Source of the DNA: Gemmatimonadota bacterium
Lineage (GTDB): Bacteria; Gemmatimonadota; Gemmatimonadetes; Gemmatimonadales; GWC2-71-9
Assembly: GCA_003221985.1 (NCBI GenBank)
Contig: QHUQ01000218.1
Coordinates: forward strand, 1-17,418
DNA length: 17,418 nt
Reading direction: 5' to 3'
Shown here: in pieces, positions 13,880-17,418 of the stretch
How positions within the stretch are numbered: position 1 is the first letter of the stretch
Layout of the letters: each line of letters opens with the position of its first letter
Translations under genes and position numbers: made by a program
The notes under the pieces: generated by a model
The model's input: only the letters and a program-made list of their open reading frames with translations
Databases searched by the model: none
What the model was told of the DNA's origin: nothing

Positions 13880-15339
13880 TAGAAGCGCACGCCGAACTGC
13901 AGCGCCGCGACGCTGACGCGCTCGTCGTTGCCGTGCACGCCGCGCGAGTCGCCCTGCGTCAGCGGAAACGGCCCCACCCCGTAGCTCGCGATGCCGAGGC
14001 GCCGAAAGTAGTGGCTGTCGGTAAATCCGGGCAGCATCATGGTCGTGACGAGGGCGTTGGGATGGCGCGCGTGCGCGACCGCGGTAATCGCGCGGAACAG
14101 CTCGGTGTCCGTCGAGCTCTCCGTCGCCGGCCAGCTCTGGCTCTGCGGCCGAAACGTCACGGCGCTGTCGCCGACCACCCGCGTCAACTCCGCGAGAAAC
14201 GCCGCCGGGTCCTGACCCGGCAACAGTCTGACGTCGATCGCCGCCGTCGCGATCGGCGGAATCACATTCGTCTTGTCGCTCCCCTTCAAGCCGGTAATGG
14301 AGACCGTGTTGCGCAGCAGCGCGTTGTAGGTGAGGTCCGCGGTGATCGCCCGGACCGCGACGGAATCGCGCAGCGCGGTACGGATGTCGCTGAGCCAACG
14401 GCGGACCGTGGAATCAGGCTCGATCGTCGCCAGATCGCGGAATGAGCGCTCGACGGGCGGCGTGACGATCAGTGGCGTTTGCCACGCGGCGATGCGATTG
14501 AGCGCGCGGATCAGGCGGTGGACGGGGTTGTCCGGTGTCGGCCGCGAGCCGTGGCCGGCCGTCCCCCGCGCGGTGACGTCCAGCCAGAAGGGGGACTTCT
14601 CGGTCGTGCCCACCCCGTAAAACTCGACCCCCCCGACCCCGCCCCCGCCGCGTGCATCGGCCCGCGTCAGGCCACCTTCGGTCAACAGAAACTCGGCGTC
14701 CCGCACCAGATCTGGCCGCTGCTCGCTGATCCAGGCCGCTCCCACGCCGGCGCCGATCTCCTCGTCCGCCGTCGCCAGGAAGATGATGTCGCGCTTCAAG
14801 GGGACGTGGGCGCGTTTCAGCACCAGCATCGTCATCAGCTGCGCGACCGCCTCGCCTTTCATGTCCAGCGCGCCCCGTCCCCAGACGTAGCCGTCCTTGA
14901 TCACGCCGCTGAACGGATCGACGCTCCAGTATTCGGGGGACGCCAGCACCACGTCCATGTGATTCAGGAGAATCAGCGGCCGCGCGCTGCCGTCGCCGGG
15001 CAGGCGGGCGTACAGGTTCGCCTTGCCGGGCGCCGGCTCGAAGATCCGGGCTTCGATGCCGTCGCGCCGCAGCACCTCCGCGATCCAGCGCGCGGCGGCG
15101 ATTTCGTTGCCCGGCGGGTTGGTCGTGTTGATGCGGATGTACTGCGACAGCAGCGCCGTCGCTTCGTCGCCCAATGCCTTCCATTCCGCATCGCCCGGCA
15201 CCGTGAGGAGTGTGACGCGTGTGGGCGTCACCAGGACGGGAGCATTCGACGGTCCAGCTAGCGGAGGTGCCCGTCGCGCGCATGCTGCGAGTGACAGCAC
15301 GAACAAAACCCTCCACCAACCTTCACCAACCTTCACCAT
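13846..15339 (-). CDS. M20-family metallopeptidase lipoprotein
   Basis: This 497-aa protein has a lipoprotein signal (hydrophobic VLFVLSLAAC, lipid Cys20), so it is secreted and lipid-anchored. The M20 di-zinc site is complete: His127 (NHMDVV), bridging Asp159 (RGALDMKG), catalytic Glu193/Glu194 (ADEEIG), Glu221 (LLTEGG) and His469 (VHGNDE). A dimerisation domain lies between, containing TAGHGSRPTPDNPVHRL. Relatives are carboxypeptidases, aminoacylases and dipeptidases that release C-terminal amino acids or hydrolyse N-acyl amino acids; which one applies cannot be read from sequence. ATG 15339 directly abuts GGTGGAGG, with GTG 15336 as an alternative start. The gene begins 15 bp after the hydrolase stop, so the two are co-transcribed. 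The start lies in an array of 10-bp repeats. Confidence 0.9.
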   Translation of the reverse strand: MVKVGEGWWRVLFVLSLAACARRAPPLAGPSNAPVLVTPTRVTLLTVPGDAEWKALGDEATALLSQYIRINTTNPPGNEIAAARWIAEVLRRDGIEARIFEPAPGKANLYARLPGDGSARPLILLNHMDVVLASPEYWSVDPFSGVIKDGYVWGRGALDMKGEAVAQLMTMLVLKRAHVPLKRDIIFLATADEEIGAGVGAAWISEQRPDLVRDAEFLLTEGGLTRADARGGGGVGGVEFYGVGTTEKSPFWLDVTARGTAGHGSRPTPDNPVHRLIRALNRIAAWQTPLIVTPPVERSFRDLATIEPDSTVRRWLSDIRTALRDSVAVRAITADLTYNALLRNTVSITGLKGSDKTNVIPPIATAAIDVRLLPGQDPAAFLAELTRVVGDSAVTFRPQSQSWPATESSTDTELFRAITAVAHARHPNALVTTMMLPGFTDSHYFRRLGIASYGVGPFPLTQGDSRGVHGNDERVSVAALQFGVRFYYDVVARVAAK

Positions 15340-15354
15340 CCTCCACCGTCCTTC
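15311..15354 (-). repeat. 10-bp imperfect tandem repeat across the M20 start
   Basis: Four consecutive 10-mers plus a partial fifth on the plus strand read CTCCACCAAC, CTTCACCAAC, CTTCACCATC, CTCCACCGTC and CTTC. On the coding strand each unit contains GGTGGAG or GGTGAAG, a Shine-Dalgarno-like sequence. The array covers the ribosome-binding site and the first ten codons of the M20 gene. Confidence 0.75.
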
Positions 15355-16344
15355 TTATAAGGTGAGAGTCTCGCCGTGCGCAAGTTGACGGTATCGATCG
15401 GGTGCCAGCCCCGCCGCTTGCCACGCCGCGCGCGCGCGGATCGGCGGCTCGTCCATCGCCTCATCGGTCAACTTGAACGTGCCCCAGTGCATGGGCACCA
15501 TCACGCGGGCGTCGAGCGAACGAAACGCGTCCACCGCTTCTTCCGGATTCATGTGGAGATAGCGCATGAACCAGCGCGGCTCATAGGCGCCGATCGGAAG
15601 CAAGGCGACATCGAAGGGACCGTAGCGTGCGCCGATCGCTCCGAAGTCCGGATGGTATCCCGTGTCGCCCGCAAAGAACGCGCGCCACCTGTGCGCCGCG
15701 GTCAGCGCAAACCCGCACCACAGCGTATCGCCGCGATCGCCGATGCCCCGGCTGCTGAAGTGCATCGCCGGAGTGGCCGCGATGCGCAGCGAGTCGATGG
15801 TGTGCTCCTGCCACCAGTCCAGCTCGACTACCGCAGCACGCGCGCCGCGCTTCTGGACGAACGATCCCAGGCCAAGTGGCACGACCCACGATGCGTGCGG
15901 GTGACGCTGCGCCAGCGACCGCACCGTGTGGTCGTCGAGATGGTCGTAATGGTTGTGCGACTGCAACACGACATCGAGCGGCGGGAGATCGTCGAGAGCG
16001 ATTCCCGGCGGCACCCAGCGTCGTGGGCCGGCGAATGCGACGGGAGAGGCCCGCTCGCTCCACATCGGGTCCGTAAGAATGTTGAGCCCGCTCATTTGCA
16101 CCAACAGGCTGGCATGTCCGACCCACGTTACGGTCAGCCGTGATGCCGGGGCGCGCGGCGCGACGAACGCCGGACGCACGCGCGCGAAAACCGCTGGATC
16201 GGGATCCTTGGGCCGCGGCCGCGTCGTGCGATGGACGAGCATCCACTTGAGGAGACTGCCGAACCCCGGCACGGCCTGGTCAACCCACGGATTGCGAAAC
16301 CCGCCCCCGAGGCGGTGATGCGAGGGAAGTGGAGAGGGCGTCAC
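15355..16344 (-). CDS. Metallo-beta-lactamase-fold hydrolase, NAPE-PLD/UlaG-like
   Basis: This 329-aa protein shows the order typical of NAPE-PLD-like and UlaG-like hydrolases: TVTWVGHASLLVQMSG (71-86), ILTDPMWSERASP (89-101), the metal motif SHNHYDHLD (His130, His132, Asp134, His135), His195 in AMHFSSRG, Asp227 in FAGDTGYH and His286 in PMHWGTF. The metal site is therefore complete. Relatives cleave phosphodiester bonds of N-acylphosphatidylethanolamine or hydrolyse lactones. The substrate here is unknown. There is no clear signal peptide. The GTG start at 16344 is chosen because TATATT ends seven bases before it with no Shine-Dalgarno. A TTG at 16353 would overlap that box. Its co-transcribed partner is the M20 peptidase gene, and an N-acyl amide degradation pair is conceivable. 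Confidence 0.88.
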   Translation of the reverse strand: MTPSPLPSHHRLGGGFRNPWVDQAVPGFGSLLKWMLVHRTTRPRPKDPDPAVFARVRPAFVAPRAPASRLTVTWVGHASLLVQMSGLNILTDPMWSERASPVAFAGPRRWVPPGIALDDLPPLDVVLQSHNHYDHLDDHTVRSLAQRHPHASWVVPLGLGSFVQKRGARAAVVELDWWQEHTIDSLRIAATPAMHFSSRGIGDRGDTLWCGFALTAAHRWRAFFAGDTGYHPDFGAIGARYGPFDVALLPIGAYEPRWFMRYLHMNPEEAVDAFRSLDARVMVPMHWGTFKLTDEAMDEPPIRARAAWQAAGLAPDRYRQLAHGETLTL

Positions 16345-16370
16345 GGCGCGCAATATAGCCGCGCCGTGAC
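16340..16370 (-). promoter_or_regulatory. Promoter/operator of the hydrolase gene: 11-bp inverted repeat around a -10 box
   Basis: Perfect arms GTCACGGCGCG (16340-16350) and its complement (16360-16370) flank a nine-base spacer. On the minus strand the TATATT box (16352-16357) overlaps the spacer, and the GTG start codon (16344-16342) lies in the downstream arm. The arm centres are 20 bp apart, two helical turns, which suits a dimeric repressor. As RNA the same repeat could fold as a terminator-like hairpin just after the DUF4382 stop codon. Confidence 0.55.
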
Positions 16371-16377
16371 TCCTCGC

Positions 16378-17418
16378 TTAATGCGATGAACTGTCGGGCG
16401 CGACCACGATGGTAAGCGTATCCGCCAACGATCCACTCGTCGCCACGATGCGACCGCTGCCGACTGCCTTCGATGTGACGTAGGCAAATCGCAGACTATC
16501 TCTGAGGCCGAGGATCGCGGTGTCAAGGTTCTGCCACACCACGGTCGCGGTCGTATCCTGCTCATGGAGAGCGTTCACGACGATAGCTTCGAGCTGGTTC
16601 GTGTGATTCACCAGCATCGAGCTGGCACCGTTGATCAATACTGAGCCACGGAACGCCGACAACGTCACGTCGTGCGTCGTCTCAGCCCCGCGAGTCACAA
16701 CCACGTTGGAATCGAGGGCCGATCCCACGCTGCTCCCCGATGGCGGATCCACGCCGACGATGTAGGTGCCGGGCAGCAGGTAGGCCAGCCGATAGTGCCC
16801 GACGCCATCGGTGCGGGCGGTCGAGAAGATCCGCCATGTCCCCTGGTCCGCACCGTAGGCGCTGACCGTCGCGTTTGCGATCGGAGCTGCCGACCCCGAG
16901 TCGGCCGCGCCCAGCACGGTGCCGGCGATGGATCCGGTGGCTGCCTTGTTGACGGCGCGGATCCAGGGGATGAATGTGAACGTACCGTCCCCCGCGACGT
17001 TGTATTGGAAGCTGCGCCCCACGTCGAAATCGATCACGATTTCGGCCCCCGAGTCGGGGACCTGAAGCGCCGCCTCTACGAAGGCGTAGATAGACCACTC
17101 GCCCGACCCGTTCCAGTTCTGCACGACCGCGGGCGTGCCGTCCGCGAACCGAACGTTGGAGGAATCCGCGTCGATGATCAGGCGTACCGAGCGATACTGG
17201 TCCGCTGGGATCTCCCCCTCGCCCAACAAAGCCGTGGTCCCCTGCTGCAACGCGAGCAGGTCGAACCGCTTACGCGGTGCGGTGATGGTGACCCACTGTA
17301 GGCCCGGGTCGCTCGTGTCGGCGGCGGTCGAGGCGGCGATGCTCACGATGTAGACGTTGACGCTCTGGACCGTGTCGAAGGGAAATGGATCGTCCGTGAG
17401 CAGCACCTTGGCCATCGG
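16378..17418 (-). CDS. DUF4382 domain protein with carboxypeptidase-regulatory-like domain (5' end outside window)
   Basis: The frame is open through the right edge, so the true start, presumably with a signal peptide, is probably outside. The ATG at 17415 begins just before VLLTDDPFPFDTVQSVNVYIV, which matches the core of DUF4382 (family form: LTDAPFPFDxVxxVxVxV) and is therefore likely internal. DUF4382 covers about the first 145 visible residues and ends near FTFIPWIRAVN. A carboxypeptidase-regulatory-like beta-sandwich follows (GSIAGTVLGAADSG to LLPGTYIVGVDPPSG). The C-terminal 90 residues resemble a bacterial Ig-like (Big_2) domain (SMLVNHTNQLEAIVVNA, TVVWQNLDTAIL). It is probably a cell-surface or periplasmic beta-sandwich protein with a structural or binding role. 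The stop lies 33 bp before the hydrolase start. Confidence 0.85.
   Translation of the reverse strand, partial: PMAKVLLTDDPFPFDTVQSVNVYIVSIAASTAADTSDPGLQWVTITAPRKRFDLLALQQGTTALLGEGEIPADQYRSVRLIIDADSSNVRFADGTPAVVQNWNGSGEWSIYAFVEAALQVPDSGAEIVIDFDVGRSFQYNVAGDGTFTFIPWIRAVNKAATGSIAGTVLGAADSGSAAPIANATVSAYGADQGTWRIFSTARTDGVGHYRLAYLLPGTYIVGVDPPSGSSVGSALDSNVVVTRGAETTHDVTLSAFRGSVLINGASSMLVNHTNQLEAIVVNALHEQDTTATVVWQNLDTAILGLRDSLRFAYVTSKAVGSGRIVATSGSLADTLTIVVAPDSSSH

Noticed and set aside
17413..17415. ATG at 17415 as the true start of the DUF4382 protein
   Set aside because: It begins within the conserved DUF4382 core with no room for a signal peptide, and the frame stays open to the edge, so the gene is treated as truncated.
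1..17418. CRISPR arrays, tRNA or rRNA genes, insertion sequences, prophage or defence genes
   Set aside because: No spaced direct repeats, tRNA-like cloverleaf, transposase motif or defence-family domain was seen on either strand.

Overview
The window is 17.4 kb of gene-dense, GC-rich bacterial chromosome. It has no rRNA, tRNA, CRISPR array, transposase or phage gene, and no gene-free stretch longer than about 100 bp. The phylum is an inference. A DUF4382/carboxypeptidase-regulatory surface protein, a lipoprotein M20 peptidase, a Spinster-type MFS transporter, an exported HEAT-repeat protein, frequent GTG/TTG starts and -10-like boxes placed directly in front of start codons all suit a soil Gemmatimonadota-like genome. 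Acidobacteriota or a related phylum cannot be excluded.

Layout. (1) 1-1414, minus: the fatty-acid beta-oxidation pair fadI (thiolase) and fadJ (alpha subunit, cut by the window edge), joined by a one-base stop/start overlap. (2) 1474-3081, plus: glpD, divergent from fadI. (3) 3071-4339, minus: an exported HEAT-repeat protein with eight units at exact 31-residue spacing, whose 3' end overlaps glpD. (4) 4407-5799, plus: a TsdA-like cytochrome c lipoprotein that has lost its second haem module, followed by a Tat-exported DsrE-like protein. These look like a small periplasmic sulfur-handling unit. It ends at a perfect 28-bp palindrome that also contains the stop codon of the convergent gene. (5) 5835-12389, minus: a tight six-gene operon, read from right to left: class V PLP enzyme, LOG-family nucleotide hydrolase, deoxyhypusine-synthase-like enzyme, Spinster-type MFS transporter, D-Ala-D-Ala-ligase-like ATP-grasp enzyme, and a protein with four zinc ribbons and an HExxH metallopeptidase domain. 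(6) 12470-13879, plus: a 69-aa unknown, queG (epoxyqueuosine reductase, with tandem palindromes inside its coding sequence) and a 97-aa unknown. (7) 13846-17418, minus: a DUF4382 protein (5' end outside the window), an NAPE-PLD/UlaG-like metallo-beta-lactamase-fold hydrolase, and an M20 peptidase lipoprotein.

How the genes fit together. fadIJ and glpD both feed lipid-derived carbon and electrons into central metabolism. The cytochrome/DsrE pair suggests periplasmic sulfane-sulfur or thiosulfate chemistry with altered electron transfer. The six-gene operon is the best candidate for an undescribed system. It combines a PLP enzyme, a polyamine-type aminobutyl transferase fold, an ATP-dependent ligase, an exporter and a cytoplasmic zinc peptidase, which is a plausible toolkit for making, exporting or trimming a small amine or peptide conjugate. 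That function is inferred from gene content and spacing only.

Other notable features are three genes that appear to be transcribed leaderlessly, an 11-bp inverted repeat that brackets the -10 box and contains the start codon of the hydrolase gene, 10-bp tandem repeats across the start of the M20 gene, and long G/C homopolymers in the 5' ends of two genes.
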